A stretch of 64,000 nucleotides of DNA, taken from Pseudomonadota bacterium (GTDB lineage Bacteria > Pseudomonadota > Alphaproteobacteria > Rhizobiales > Hyphomicrobiaceae). Shown here piece by piece: positions 54,078-62,353 of the stretch. The notes under the pieces were generated by a model that saw nothing but the letters and a program-made list of their open reading frames with translations, had not been told where the DNA came from and did no database searches. The position numbers and the translations under genes were made by a program. Positions within the stretch are counted from its first letter, which is position 1. Each line of letters opens with the position of its first letter. The stretch is from contig JAEXXM010000010.1 of the NCBI GenBank assembly GCA_023405815.1, positions 62,001 through 126,000 on the forward strand. The letters are read 5' to 3'.

Positions 54078-55946
54078 ATGACCGACACCATAACCGTCCC
54101 GCTCAACAAGCTCGCGCCGTGGTCCGGCAACGTCCGGCGTACCGGCGTTCATGATGGCATCGACGAGCTCGCCGCCTCGATCGCCGCCCATGGACTCCTG
54201 CAATCCCTTGTCGTCCGCGAAGGCAAGCGCGGCAAATACCAGATCATCGCCGGGCAGCGTCGATACCTCGCGCTTCAGGCCCTTGCGAAGACTGGCACCA
54301 TCGCCAGGGACTACCCTGTGGCGTGCATTCTGGCCACCGACACCATCGATGCGACCGAGCTTAGTCTCGCCGAGAATGTCGTTCGCGCGCCGATGCATCC
54401 CGCCGATCAGTTCGAGGCGTTCCGCTCCCTTATCGACGACGGCGCCAGTATTGCCGATGTCGCCGCCCGCTTCGGCGTGACGGAGGTTACCGTTACCAGG
54501 CGCATGAAGCTCGGACGGCTCTCTCCGGTCATCCTCGAGGCCTATCGCAACGGCGATATCGACCTCGAAGAGGCGCAAGCCTTTGCCATCACCGACGACC
54601 AGGAGGCGCAGGAGCGTGTGCTGCAATCGCTCAGCTCATGGAACCGGCAGCCTCACATCATCCGTCGCGCGCTGACCGAGCATGAGGTCGAGACCTCCGA
54701 CAAGCGCGTGCGCTTCGTCGGCATCGACGCTTATCGTGAAGCGGGCGGCGTCATCCGTCAGGACCTCTTCAGCGAAAGCGATACGGGCTACATCGTCGAC
54801 GTCGCGCTCCTCGACCGTCTCGTGGCCGAGAAGCTCAAAGCCGTCGCGGCCGAGGTTGCCGCCGAAGGCTGGCACTGGGTCGAGACCGTACCCGAGATCG
54901 CCTACGGTGCCCTCTCGGACTTCTCACGCCGGTTTCCCGACCACGTCGACCTGCCGGATGACGAACAGGCCGAGCTCGACGCCCTCTCGCAGGAGTATGA
55001 CAGCCTCGTCGACAGCGACGACGATAATGCCGAGCGTCTCGCCGAGATCGAGGCCCGCATGGACGCCCTCACCGCCAAGACCGAGGTCTGGTCCGCCGAC
55101 GCGCTCGCCGTGGCGGGCGCGCTTGTGACCCTCGGTTATGACGGCGACGTGCGCGTCGAGCGCGGTCTCGTCCGCAAGGGCGACCTGCCGAAGGCGTCAA
55201 AGACCCAGCCCGAGGTGCAGGACGAAAACGTCGATGAGACCGAGACCCACGGTGGCGGCCTCTCGCCGCGGCTTGTGGAAGAGCTGACGGCCGAGAAATC
55301 CGCCGCGATCGGTGCCGAGCTGATGGCCCAGCCCGATATTGCGCTCGCGGCCGTCGTGCATGCCCTGGTCCTTGATGCCTTCTACCGCGGCCACATGTCG
55401 GAGAGCTGCCTCAAGCTCAGCGCACGCAGCGCGCATTTGAGCAGCGCCATCGCCAAGCCCGAGGGCTGCAAGGGCCTATCGGCGATCGAGCAGGAGCGCG
55501 AGCGCATCGGCGACCATCTGCCCGGCAATCCGGACGACCTCTGGGACTGGCTCCTTGCCCGTTCCCGCGAGGAGCTGCTTGATCTTCTAGCGGTCATTGC
55601 GGCGACGAGCGTCGATGCCGTACAGCGCAAATTGGATCGGTCTGACTCCTCTCGCCTTTCGCACGCGCAGGCCCTCGCCCGGGCATTGCAGCTCGAAATG
55701 GGCAACTGGTTCGAGCCTACGGCCGAGAACTACTTCGCCCGCGTGAGCCGCGCGCAGATTATCCAGGCCATTGATGAGGCACATGGGTCGCATGCACCTG
55801 CACTCGAAAAGCTCAAGAAGTCCGAGCTTGCCGTACGTGCCGAGCAACTGCTGGCAGGCACGGCCTGGCTGCCCGAGCCTATGCGCATCGCGATCAATGA
55901 CCATACGCCCGCCAATGACGCGACCGACGCCTTAGCCGCCGAGTGA
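54078..55946 (+). CDS. ParB/RepB/Spo0J-family partition-like protein (long ICE type)
   Basis: The ATG at 54078 follows GAAGGAG. The 622-residue protein has the ParB N-terminal domain (ITVPLNKLAPWSGNVRRTG), the CTP-binding region (GQRRYLALQAL, ELSLAENVVRAPMHPADQFEAF), and an HTH (SIADVAARFGVTEVTVTRRMKLGRLSP). A long C-terminal part of about 350 residues is absent from chromosomal ParB. Such long ParB proteins are standard on plasmids and integrative elements of Alphaproteobacteria, where they may act in partition or as transcription factors. Its ParA is far away at 22149, so the two need not work together. Confidence 0.88.
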   Translation: MTDTITVPLNKLAPWSGNVRRTGVHDGIDELAASIAAHGLLQSLVVREGKRGKYQIIAGQRRYLALQALAKTGTIARDYPVACILATDTIDATELSLAENVVRAPMHPADQFEAFRSLIDDGASIADVAARFGVTEVTVTRRMKLGRLSPVILEAYRNGDIDLEEAQAFAITDDQEAQERVLQSLSSWNRQPHIIRRALTEHEVETSDKRVRFVGIDAYREAGGVIRQDLFSESDTGYIVDVALLDRLVAEKLKAVAAEVAAEGWHWVETVPEIAYGALSDFSRRFPDHVDLPDDEQAELDALSQEYDSLVDSDDDNAERLAEIEARMDALTAKTEVWSADALAVAGALVTLGYDGDVRVERGLVRKGDLPKASKTQPEVQDENVDETETHGGGLSPRLVEELTAEKSAAIGAELMAQPDIALAAVVHALVLDAFYRGHMSESCLKLSARSAHLSSAIAKPEGCKGLSAIEQERERIGDHLPGNPDDLWDWLLARSREELLDLLAVIAATSVDAVQRKLDRSDSSRLSHAQALARALQLEMGNWFEPTAENYFARVSRAQIIQAIDEAHGSHAPALEKLKKSELAVRAEQLLAGTAWLPEPMRIAINDHTPANDATDALAAE

Positions 55947-55952
55947 GCGGCC

Positions 55953-55987
55953 GCCGGCTGCGGTCATTCAGCAGCCGGCTTATTTAT
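55953..55987 (+). terminator. Terminator after the ParB-like gene
   Basis: GCCGGCTGC pairs perfectly with GCAGCCGGC around a nine-base loop, followed by TTATTTAT. It lies between convergent genes and can stop the plus-strand transcript. Confidence 0.75.
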
Positions 55988-55989
55988 CG

Positions 55990-57051
55990 TCACTTCCTGG
56001 CGATGCGCCGTCGCGTCTTGTTGACCGGCCGCGGCAGACGCCGTGCCTCATCCTCGATGCGTTCGAGCTCGGCCAAGGCCTCACGCTCGGCTGCCTCGGC
56101 CTCAGCCTTCCGGCGCTGACGGTCGAACTCGTCGTAGCGCTCGTGCACGACCTGTTCCATGCGCGTATGCGAAACGCTTCCCGCGTCCTGCAGGACCGCC
56201 CGCTCGTTGAACGCCACGAAACGGTCCGTCTGGGCAACCCAGTCGTTCATGGTCGTCACCTGACGGTTCTTGGCGCGAAGCTCCGCGAATTCAAGGAATC
56301 CGGTGACGAGGCGATTGAGCGTATCGACCTCGTCGGCCGTCAGGTAGTTCTTCGAGATGGTGACATCGCCCTTGCGCACCCGATCGCCCTTCCAGCTTGT
56401 CAGAGCCATGTTGGACTTGTTCGCATCCGCGCGCGCAAGGATGAGCTCCGGCGCCGTCATTCCGGTCACGGCAAAAACGAGCTTGTTCTGGATGGTGGCG
56501 AAGAACGTCTGCGCGATCTTGCTCGTCTTGTCATAATCGCTGCTCGTCTGAGCGAACAGGTCGCGCACCTTCTGGTAAAAGCGCTTCTCCGAGGCCCGTA
56601 TGTCGCGGATGCGCTCGAGCAGCTCATCGAAGTAATCCCAGGCCGGGTCCTTCAGGCGCTCGTCGTTCATGACGAAGCCCTTCACCAGGTACTCATTCAG
56701 CGTCTCGGTGGCCCATCGCCGGAACTGGGCGCCGCGCGGGCTTCGCACCCGGTAGCCAACCGCCAGTATCATCTTGAGATTGTAGAGCCTTACGGTCCTT
56801 CGGACCTGCCGCTTTCCCTCCTGACGAACCTGTAAGAATTGCTTACAAGTTCCTTCCTCGGTCAGCTCTCCCTCGTCGTAGACGCCCCGAATATGCTGGG
56901 TGATGTTCTGTGACGTGGTCTCAAATAGCGTTGCGATCTCGGCCTGCGTCAGCCAGACAGTCCCATCAACGAGGCGCAACTGCAGCTCATCCGCCCCGTC
57001 GTCGGTGCGGTAGATGATGACCTCGCCTTCGCCTTTGCCGTCCTCGCTCAT
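55990..57051 (-). CDS. rhuM: RhuM-family protein
   Basis: This 353-residue protein has the whole RhuM layout. The Bro-N-like first part contains VIIYRTDDGADELQLRLVDGTVWLTQAEIATLFETTSQNITQHI and the virulence-protein part contains RASEKRFYQKVRDLFAQTSSDYD, followed by helical segments and a basic, coiled-coil C terminus. The family was named from a Salmonella pathogenicity island and occurs on many mobile elements; its function is still unknown, and DNA binding is suspected. It is convergent with the ParB-like gene and divergent from ardC. Confidence 0.92.
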   Translation of the reverse strand: MSEDGKGEGEVIIYRTDDGADELQLRLVDGTVWLTQAEIATLFETTSQNITQHIRGVYDEGELTEEGTCKQFLQVRQEGKRQVRRTVRLYNLKMILAVGYRVRSPRGAQFRRWATETLNEYLVKGFVMNDERLKDPAWDYFDELLERIRDIRASEKRFYQKVRDLFAQTSSDYDKTSKIAQTFFATIQNKLVFAVTGMTAPELILARADANKSNMALTSWKGDRVRKGDVTISKNYLTADEVDTLNRLVTGFLEFAELRAKNRQVTTMNDWVAQTDRFVAFNERAVLQDAGSVSHTRMEQVVHERYDEFDRQRRKAEAEAAEREALAELERIEDEARRLPRPVNKTRRRIARK

Positions 57052-57155
57052 GCACTGATCCTTTCAGCGCCGATTATGCCCGATTCGTGGGGCCGGCCGC
57101 CGTCCTGCCACGGTGGGTCTGTGCGGGTCGTCGTCGTTTCCCGCGTCACCTCTCC

Positions 57156-57362
57156 GGCCCGCCGGGCGGTCTCTCATCATGCCGACCGTGCGCCGGTGCG
57201 CGGTCGCTGCAAGGGCTTGCGCCCTCGGCCTCGGGCTGTGCCCGGGCCGCCTCGCCCACCCTTCATGCAAGCAGGGCTCGGTTCCGCGCCCGCCTGACCC
57301 CGTCGCCTTCGTCCGGCATCGAGACCGCCATCTGGGCGGGTCTCGTCACGACGAAGGAGACC
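57156..57362 (+). repeat. Repeated leader, copy 2 (before ardC)
   Basis: Second copy of the 53867-54072 leader, same orientation, ending in GAAGGAGA just before the ardC ATG. The other gap bases (57052-57155) hold no gene. Confidence 0.8.
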
Positions 57363-57365
57363 GAC

Positions 57366-58274
57366 ATGCCCGCATCATCCAGGCCGCAAGCCGCACGCCG
57401 CGACATCCACGCCGAAATCACCGCGCGCCTCATCGCCGCCATCGAGGCCGATCCCGGTCGCCCGCAACTGCCGTGGCGCCGGTCGGCCGCTCCGCTCTTC
57501 ATGCCGGAGAATGCGCTGACCCGGAAGCTCTACAACGGCATCAATGTCGTGAGCCTCTGGGTGTCCGCCGAGTGCCAGGGCTTCGCTGCGCCCATTTGGG
57601 CCACCTATCGCCAGTGGGCCGAGCTTGGCGCGCAAGTCCGCAAGGGCGAAAAGGCCACGCTCGTCGTCTTCTACAAGGAGTATGAGACCGAGCCTAATCC
57701 TGAGGACGATTCCGACGACGGAAAGCGTCGCGTTGCCCGTGCGTCCTACGTCTTCAATGCCGCCCAGGTCGATGGCTTCGCGCTGCCCGATGCGCCGCAG
57801 CCGCTTGGCCCCATTGAGCGCATTCTCGAGGCCGACCGCTTCTTTGCCTCGACCGGCGCTCGCGTCGCGCATGGCGGCGAGCGCGCCTTCTATCGTCCCT
57901 CGACTGACACCATCCACATGCCCGACGAAGGCCTCTTCTGCGGCACCGACACGATGACGCGCTCCGAAGCGTATTTCGCCGTACTCGGACACGAGTGCAT
58001 TCACTGGTCGGGCGCGGAGCACCGTCTCAACCGGGCGTTCGGCAAACGCTTTGGCGATGCCGCCTATGCGGCCGAAGAGCTCGTCGCCGAGATCGGCTCA
58101 GCGTTTCTGTGCGCCGAGCTCGGCATCACTGAAGGCACACCGCGCCCCGATCATGCGCAGTATCTCGCGCAATGGCTCACGCTCATGACGTCCGACAGCC
58201 GCGCCATCTTCACCGCCGCCGCCCGGGCATCTGAGGCGGTGGCTTACCTCAAGGCCCTTCAGGCCTCGCCGTAG
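57366..58274 (+). CDS. ardC: ArdC-like anti-restriction protein
   Basis: The ATG at 57366 follows GAAGGAG. The 302-residue protein has the ArdC N-terminal ssDNA-binding domain (RDIHAEITARLIAAIEADPGRPQLPWRR and LYNGINVVSLWV, WATYRQWAELGAQVRKGEKATLVVF). The C-terminal metallopeptidase domain carries HECIH at 209-213 and HRLNR, followed by the Glu of AAEELVAEIGSAF. ArdC proteins protect incoming single-stranded conjugative DNA from host restriction. That fits an element which travels by conjugation and itself carries a type I system. It shares its leader with the ParB-like gene. Confidence 0.93.
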   Translation: MPASSRPQAARRDIHAEITARLIAAIEADPGRPQLPWRRSAAPLFMPENALTRKLYNGINVVSLWVSAECQGFAAPIWATYRQWAELGAQVRKGEKATLVVFYKEYETEPNPEDDSDDGKRRVARASYVFNAAQVDGFALPDAPQPLGPIERILEADRFFASTGARVAHGGERAFYRPSTDTIHMPDEGLFCGTDTMTRSEAYFAVLGHECIHWSGAEHRLNRAFGKRFGDAAYAAEELVAEIGSAFLCAELGITEGTPRPDHAQYLAQWLTLMTSDSRAIFTAAARASEAVAYLKALQASP

Positions 58275-58343
58275 CGGGCTTTTCAGATGGGCTCCTCCAT
58301 GGCTTCCCCCGATCATCCAGCCCGCTCGCAGGCGCTTGCATAA

Positions 58344-58377
58344 ATGGTAACGTTTATGATACCATTCGATCATGGTA
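58344..58377. promoter_or_regulatory. Operator-like repeats of the HigBA-like module
   Basis: ATGGTA (58344-58349) and TACCAT (58360-58365) form an inverted repeat with a ten-base spacer. A third ATGGTA overlaps the start codon at 58372. TATGAT at 58355-58360 could serve as -10 box. Confidence 0.45.
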
Positions 58378-58690
58378 ATCCGGGAGCATCAGACCGAGGA
58401 CGGTGCGAGCGCCTTTACCGACTGGTTCGACGACCTCGATGCGCCGGCTGCCGCGAAGGTCACGACCGCGCTGATGCGTCTTGAGCAAGGCAACACCTCG
58501 AGCGTCAAAGGCGTCGGCTCCGGCGTCTTCGAGCTCAGGATCGACTTCGGACCGGGGTATCGCGTGCAAGGACGGTCCCGAGATCGTCATCCTCTTGGGC
58601 GGCGGCACGAAGAAGAAGCAACAACGCGACATCGCCGACGCTCAATCGCTCTGGAAGACCTACAAACGCCGCAAGAAAGGTGGTGCGTGA
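58372..58690 (+). pseudogene. Frameshifted HigB/RelE-like killer toxin
   Basis: The first frame encodes IREHQTEDGASAFTDWFDDL and ends its sense at FELRIDFGPGYRV (about 58566). The rest of the family pattern, KDGPEIVILLGGGTKKKQQRDIADAQ and WKTYKRRKK, continues in another frame from 58568. The missing residues (normally Tyr-Phe-Gly or similar between RV and KDG) point to a deletion of about eight bases. The toxin is therefore unlikely to work. The intact antitoxin gene follows one base after its stop. This is the putative addiction module killer group of the HigB family. Confidence 0.82.
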
Positions 58691-58691
58691 C

Positions 58692-59009
58692 ATGCCCCTC
58701 ACCCGCTCATTCAAGGACACCGTCAAGGCCCGTGTCGAACGTGATCCCGCGTTCCGCAAGGCTCTTCTGACCGAAGGTATCGATGCCCTGCTGGCCGGAG
58801 ACGTCGACACCGGCAAGGCCATTCTGCGCGACTATATCAATGCAACGATCGGATTCGAGAAGCTGGCCGAGCAGACGGGCACTCCGGCCAAGAGCCTCAT
58901 GCGCATGATGGGGCCGCGTGGCAATCCCAATGCCCGCAATCTCTTCTCGGTCATTCACCGACTGCAGAGAGCTTCCGGCGTCAATCTGCGCGTTCGCCCG
59001 TCGCGATGA
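58692..59009 (+). CDS. HigA-like antitoxin (HTH) left without an intact toxin
   Basis: The ATG at 58692 directly follows the toxin stop. The 105-residue product has the antitoxin pattern: LTRSFKDTVKARVERDPAFRKALLTEGIDALLAGDVDTGKAILRDYI, then an HTH (GFEKLAEQTGTPAKSLMRMMGPRGNPNARNLFSVIHRLQRASG). It should neutralise the killer protein and repress the operon. Since the toxin gene is broken, it now may serve only as repressor or as an anti-toxin against related modules. Confidence 0.85.
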   Translation: MPLTRSFKDTVKARVERDPAFRKALLTEGIDALLAGDVDTGKAILRDYINATIGFEKLAEQTGTPAKSLMRMMGPRGNPNARNLFSVIHRLQRASGVNLRVRPSR

Positions 59010-59043
59010 CGGGACGGCTCACCATTCAGGCCAAGGACGTGCG

Positions 59044-59340
59044 ATGACCAGGATGAGGGATCTTCACAAGACGTGGCTGCGGGACCCGGAATACCTGCGT
59101 GAATACCGGGCGCTCGAAGAGCAGTACGCCCTGGCCTCCGCCATGATCGAGGCGCGTGCGCGCGCAGGGCTCACGCAAGAGCAGCTGGCCGAACGGATGA
59201 AGACGTCGCAAAGTGCGATCGCACGCATGGAGAGCGGGCGCACGATCCCATCCGGCTCGACGCTCAAGCGCTTTGCCCGCGCCACGGGCACCCGCCTCAG
59301 AATCCGGTTCGAGCCCGACAAGACGGGCAATTGTGCCTGA
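59044..59340 (+). CDS. XRE-family HTH protein, solitary antitoxin-like
   Basis: The start MTRMRDLHKTWLRDPEYLREY at 59044 gives 98 residues. An Xre-type HTH follows: AGLTQEQLAERMKTSQSAIARMESGRTIPSGSTLKRFARATG. The layout matches HigA antitoxins of the RelE/HigB group, whose N terminus (DPEYLREYRALEEQYALA) meets the toxin. No toxin gene lies upstream in the 35-base gap, so it is solitary. It might control the module before it or protect against related toxins. Confidence 0.8.
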   Translation: MTRMRDLHKTWLRDPEYLREYRALEEQYALASAMIEARARAGLTQEQLAERMKTSQSAIARMESGRTIPSGSTLKRFARATGTRLRIRFEPDKTGNCA

Positions 59341-59631
59341 GACTGCACTTAGCCCCGCGCTGTGACGGCGTCCAAGATCATCGACCATCCCTTCCCCAGC
59401 CGGCCCAAGTCGGCTTCTCCCATCATGCGCGGTTGTCTGCGCCCGGTTCTCCTCCTGTCGCCGCGCGCCCCTCGTACCCTGCCGCGCTTGTCGCATCGGG
59501 CGCCTTGCCGTCAATGGGCTGCCCGCGCCGGCCCTTTCGGGCCCGTGTTGCCCATGACGGCCGCGGCTCATGCCCGCTGCCTTTCGACGCTGCGTCCTCA
59601 AGGGACGCGCAACGACGAAAGGAGCATACCC

Positions 59632-59997
59632 ATGGGTCTCGACATGTACGCATTCGCAACGAAGGAAAAGCCCGCCAGCCCAGTCGACTTCAAGGTCGAG
59701 GAGGCGCGCGAGCTCTACTACTGGCGCAAGCATCCGAACCTGCACGGCTGGATGCGGGATCTCTATTACGACAAAGGCGGCGCGGCCGAGAGCTTCAACT
59801 GCGTGCCCGTGGTCCTGACGGTTGAGGATCTCGACCGCCTGGAAGCCGCCATCCACGCACGCAGCCTGCCGGACACAAAAGGCTTCTTCTTCGGTGAGTC
59901 CGATGGCTCCGAGACGCAGGATGATCTGGCCTTCATCGCCAAAGCGCGCGAGGCCATCGCCGCCGGTCTCACCGTCTATTACGATTCCTGGTGGTGA
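59632..59997 (+). CDS. Conserved hypothetical protein of mobile elements
   Basis: The ATG at 59632 follows AAAGGAG. The 121-residue protein begins MGLDMYAFATKEKP, with a conserved opening known from a family of small phage and plasmid proteins. YYWRKHPNLHGWMRDLYYDKGG follows, and it ends GLTVYYDSWW. Relatives are sometimes labelled phosphoglycerate kinase, but nothing here supports that. It is likely a compact cytosolic protein. A long GC-rich leader (59341-59631) without genes precedes it, and a convergent hairpin follows. Confidence 0.7.
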   Translation: MGLDMYAFATKEKPASPVDFKVEEARELYYWRKHPNLHGWMRDLYYDKGGAAESFNCVPVVLTVEDLDRLEAAIHARSLPDTKGFFFGESDGSETQDDLAFIAKAREAIAAGLTVYYDSWW

Positions 59998-60001
59998 AGC
60001 T

Positions 60002-60037
60002 GCGTGTGGTCGGGGCGGCCAAGCCCCGACCAAACGC
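60002..60037. terminator. Bidirectional hairpin between convergent genes
   Basis: TGGTCGGGGC pairs perfectly with GCCCCGACCA around GGCCAA, with a further partial outer stem. No T-run follows, but the place between two convergent stop codons fits a terminator. Confidence 0.55.
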
Positions 60038-60040
60038 ATG

Positions 60041-60385
60041 CTAGAACGGAATGAGCTTGTCGCGTCGCCAAAGCTCTGCGGTGGCGCGCTCCATCGTCCA
60101 CCGCGCCGCCATCTGTTCGAGCGTCAGGTTTCGCAATGCCCCGTGCACGCGCCAGAACACCACGTAGCCTTCCGGCACCAGGAGCGTCACATCCGAGTAC
60201 CCACGGCCGGTGTTCTCGCAATACCTCCGCTCGGACTCGATGACCCGGATCACTCTCAGCTCGGGGGCATAGGGCTGTGCCTCAGCAAGCATCGCTGCGA
60301 AGTCAGGTTGCGCGTGACGCAGGCGCAGCCTGACGGAAACCCAGACATCGTCCCTGTCATCGGGTGCTTCCCACGCCCGCCTCAT
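60041..60385 (-). CDS. Hypothetical protein coupled to a WGR-domain gene
   Basis: The ATG at 60385 shares a base with the WGR gene's stop (TGATG). The 114-residue product is not recognised. Its middle (LRVIRVIESERRYCENTGRGYSDVTLLVPEGYVVFWRVHGAL) looks like a beta-rich domain, and the end is helical (LEQMAARWTMERATAELWRRDKLIPF). There is no signal peptide. Translational coupling suggests it works with the WGR protein. Confidence 0.6.
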   Translation of the reverse strand: MRRAWEAPDDRDDVWVSVRLRLRHAQPDFAAMLAEAQPYAPELRVIRVIESERRYCENTGRGYSDVTLLVPEGYVVFWRVHGALRNLTLEQMAARWTMERATAELWRRDKLIPF

Positions 60386-60618
60386 CAGGCCTCCCGGTAT
60401 CCGCGCTTCAAGCGCTCCAGGTGGTGCGCCCTCAGCAGGGCCGCCGCGTCGTCCTTCGTCGTGCACCAGTGCTCGCGGGACTGACCCTGTCGTCCGATGC
60501 GGCCCCATTCGCGCACCATCGCCCAATCCCCGAACAACGTCTCGACAATGGTCAGCCGATAATAACGGGCCATGTTCTTTGCGCGGTCAGTGCGTTCGAG
60601 GTAGATGCCGGTCTCCAT
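60385..60618 (-). CDS. WGR-domain protein
   Basis: This 77-residue protein consists of a single WGR domain: METGIYLERTDRAKNMARYYRLTIVETLFGDWAMVREWGRIGRQGQSREHW and a helix after it. WGR domains are known in PARP enzymes, where they bind nucleic acid, and in small solo proteins on bacterial plasmids. Those solo forms have no assigned role. The full domain is present with the signature Trp-Gly-Arg. It overlaps the next gene. Confidence 0.88.
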   Translation of the reverse strand: METGIYLERTDRAKNMARYYRLTIVETLFGDWAMVREWGRIGRQGQSREHWCTTKDDAAALLRAHHLERLKRGYREA

Positions 60619-60692
60619 TCCAGAATCGTAACGGAGCCCGACTCATCCGTTCAATGGATTTCTTGTCCCCTCGTCCCCCTCGCATTTGCCCG

Positions 60693-60839
60693 CTAGCGTT
60701 CCATGCCTAATGCCGGGGACCAGTTCGTCCGCGGCAGGAAGAGATCTGCGCGCAGGTGAGCCGCGAACGCAAGCACCGCGATCCCCAGCAAGAGCCCAGC
60801 CAGGCCCGCCAATGCTGTCGTCCTGGAGTACGCCCTCAT
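60693..60839 (-). CDS. Small single-pass membrane protein (48 residues)
   Basis: The ATG at 60839 overlaps the stop of the preceding exported-protein gene (ATGA). The product has a basic start (MRAYSRTT), one membrane helix (ALAGLAGLLLGIAVLAFAAHL) and a polar tail (ADLFLPRTNWSPALG). Such tiny proteins occur in conjugation regions. No family is recognised. Coupling and composition support it as real. Confidence 0.55.
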   Translation of the reverse strand: MRAYSRTTALAGLAGLLLGIAVLAFAAHLRADLFLPRTNWSPALGMER

Positions 60840-61339
60840 GCGACGATCTCCCTTTCGCGGGACGCGATCGCCGCGCCGAAGTGTCGTCGCGCGAGCCCAA
60901 TGTCGTCGCCGAGCTCGGTCTCATAGACGCGGATCGCCTGCCACTGCAGCGCGATGTCGGCAAGGGTCGCCGCCTTCGCGCGGAACACGCGCTCGACCGC
61001 CGCTACAGCCCGGATGCGTGCTTCCTGCTCCGCCACGACCTCGGGCCGATTGAAGTACCAGCCCATGCGGCGCTTCTCTCTGACATAGCGCGCGACGTAA
61101 CCTGCCTTCACCTCGCCGAGCCGTGCTTGCGCCAGCTGCCACGCCGCGAGGTGTTTCCCCATCGTCTGCCGCATGCTCTCGAACTGCGGGCTCAGGCACG
61201 CACTCGCCGTCGCGCCGCTATCGCCACCCGGCCTGCCCATGACGGCCGCAGCCATTATGCCCGGCCACGCCACGGCGCCGACGACTGCCGTTACGAGCGC
61301 CATTGCTTCCCGCCTGCTCATCGCCGTCACGTCCGGCAT
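60836..61339 (-). CDS. Exported hypothetical protein
   Basis: The start MPDVTAMSRREAMALV at 61339 is chosen; a later ATG (MSRREA) is possible. The 167-residue product has an N-terminal hydrophobic signal (AMALVTAVVGAVAWPGIMAAAV) preceded by SRRE, reminiscent of a Tat signal but without the full motif. The mature part is helical and Arg- and Ala-rich (EKRRMGWYFNRPEVVAEQEARIRAVAAVE). It is coupled to a tiny membrane protein gene downstream. The role is unknown; conjugation apparatus assembly is possible. Confidence 0.6.
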   Translation of the reverse strand: MPDVTAMSRREAMALVTAVVGAVAWPGIMAAAVMGRPGGDSGATASACLSPQFESMRQTMGKHLAAWQLAQARLGEVKAGYVARYVREKRRMGWYFNRPEVVAEQEARIRAVAAVERVFRAKAATLADIALQWQAIRVYETELGDDIGLARRHFGAAIASREREIVA

Positions 61340-61755
61340 CTCAGTCTCGCTCCTCTCGCACACCCCACGCATGGACGGATCGGACCATGGCGGAATTCCG
61401 GCTGCGCTCTTGCCGCTGCAATTCCAGTCGCACCGTGGAGTGGTCCCGCTTATTCTCGCCCTTCTTCACGAGGCCAGCCCAGGATCATCGCCGCTGTTCC
61501 TGAGATTGGCGCCCGGATCTCCGTTGCCGTCATGCGCCGTGGATGTCCAAGCACGGCCGGCGTCCCTCGATGATGGGTCCTTACCGCCGCCCGCTCGCTA
61601 ACGGGTCAACAGGCTGCCCGATCCCTTCGCGCCCCGGGGGAAACCCGGGCGCTCCCGTGTGGCCTGTGTGACCCGCGAGCATGGTCGGCGGTTCTTGCGT
61701 CCCCATCGGGACGGGCGTGGTGCTTGTCCCACAACGACAACAACGGAAGATACCC
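61340..61755. other. Gene-free region between divergent genes
   Basis: No gene is supported in 416 bases. Frames on both strands stay open only because of the GC bias. The right part is a leader to the ATGA-linked operon, ending in GGAAGA before the ATG. Confidence 0.45.
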
Positions 61756-62001
61756 ATGAGCACCAAATCCAACGAGAACAAGCGGCCGACCCACGCCATC
61801 TGGCACGTCGACGGCGAAGGCGAGAAGGCGCGGTGGACGCGCATCGGCGCCGCCTGGCTGCACAAGGACAAGAAGGGCGCAGGCCTCAAATTCGATCTGT
61901 TCCCGACCTCGAGCTCCGGCCGTGTCGTGGTCCGCGAGATCGAAGAAAAGAACGACGCCGGCGATGACTTCAACGGCGCAGCGCACGGGGGCCAGCAATG
62001 A
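61756..62001 (+). CDS. Hypothetical protein, first of an ATGA-linked operon
   Basis: The start MSTKSNENKRPTHAIWHVDG at 61756 gives 81 residues. It contains KARWTRIGAAWLHKDKKGAGLKFDLFP, a pattern seen in small single-domain proteins of plasmids and integrative elements, probably a beta-barrel of unknown use. The C terminus is acidic and disordered. It begins the five-gene string, each gene overlapping the next by four bases. The ribosome site is GGAAG. Confidence 0.65.
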   Translation: MSTKSNENKRPTHAIWHVDGEGEKARWTRIGAAWLHKDKKGAGLKFDLFPTSSSGRVVVREIEEKNDAGDDFNGAAHGGQQ

Positions 62002-62174
62002 CCCCCGCCCTCTTCAATCCCAACGCCGAGGACGCCTTCGAGCTGTTCATCGGCACCGCCATCGGCCGCGCCGAGGACCTTTACTATCTCGACGGCGAGA
62101 CCGCATTCCGCGCCCGCTACGGCGAGATCGAGACCTTCGACAGCGAGCTTCTGGACATGGGAGGTCAGCGATGA
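61998..62174 (+). CDS. Small acidic hypothetical protein (58 residues)
   Basis: The ATG at 61998 overlaps the previous stop (ATGA). The 58-residue product is acidic and looks helical: NPNAEDAFELFIGTAIGRAE and DLYYLDGETAFRARYGEIETF. It is short, but the overlaps at both ends and the normal codon use support it. No family is recognised. It could bind a partner from the same operon. Confidence 0.6.
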   Translation: MTPALFNPNAEDAFELFIGTAIGRAEDLYYLDGETAFRARYGEIETFDSELLDMGGQR

Positions 62175-62353
62175 CCTCCCAGCAGCTCAGAGCCCGGTTC
62201 GACGAGGCCGTCTCGATCATCCGCGAGTGCGAGCGCCTGCTCGAGGATCCGGATGCGGCCGCACGCGGCTGGGACATCGTCTGCCTTCAGTTCCGGGTGC
62301 GCGGCTTCATGGACCTCTATCGCGACGCGTTGCGCGAGGAAGGCCCTGCATGA
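62171..62353 (+). CDS. Small hypothetical protein (60 residues)
   Basis: The ATG at 62171 overlaps the previous stop. The 60-residue product is helical: MTSQQLRARFDEAVSIIREC and ERLLEDPDAAARGWDIVCLQ, ending in DLYRDALREEGPA. GGAGGT precedes the ATG. It is the third gene of the coupled string. No family is recognised. Confidence 0.6.
   Translation: MTSQQLRARFDEAVSIIRECERLLEDPDAAARGWDIVCLQFRVRGFMDLYRDALREEGPA

Noticed and set aside
53559..54626. Open frame of 355 codons on the minus strand over the parB leader
   Set aside because: It runs through the repeated leader and the start of the ParB-like gene; it is a GC-bias shadow.
59632..59997. Phosphoglycerate kinase label sometimes used for this family
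   Set aside because: The protein has 121 residues and none of the kinase motifs.
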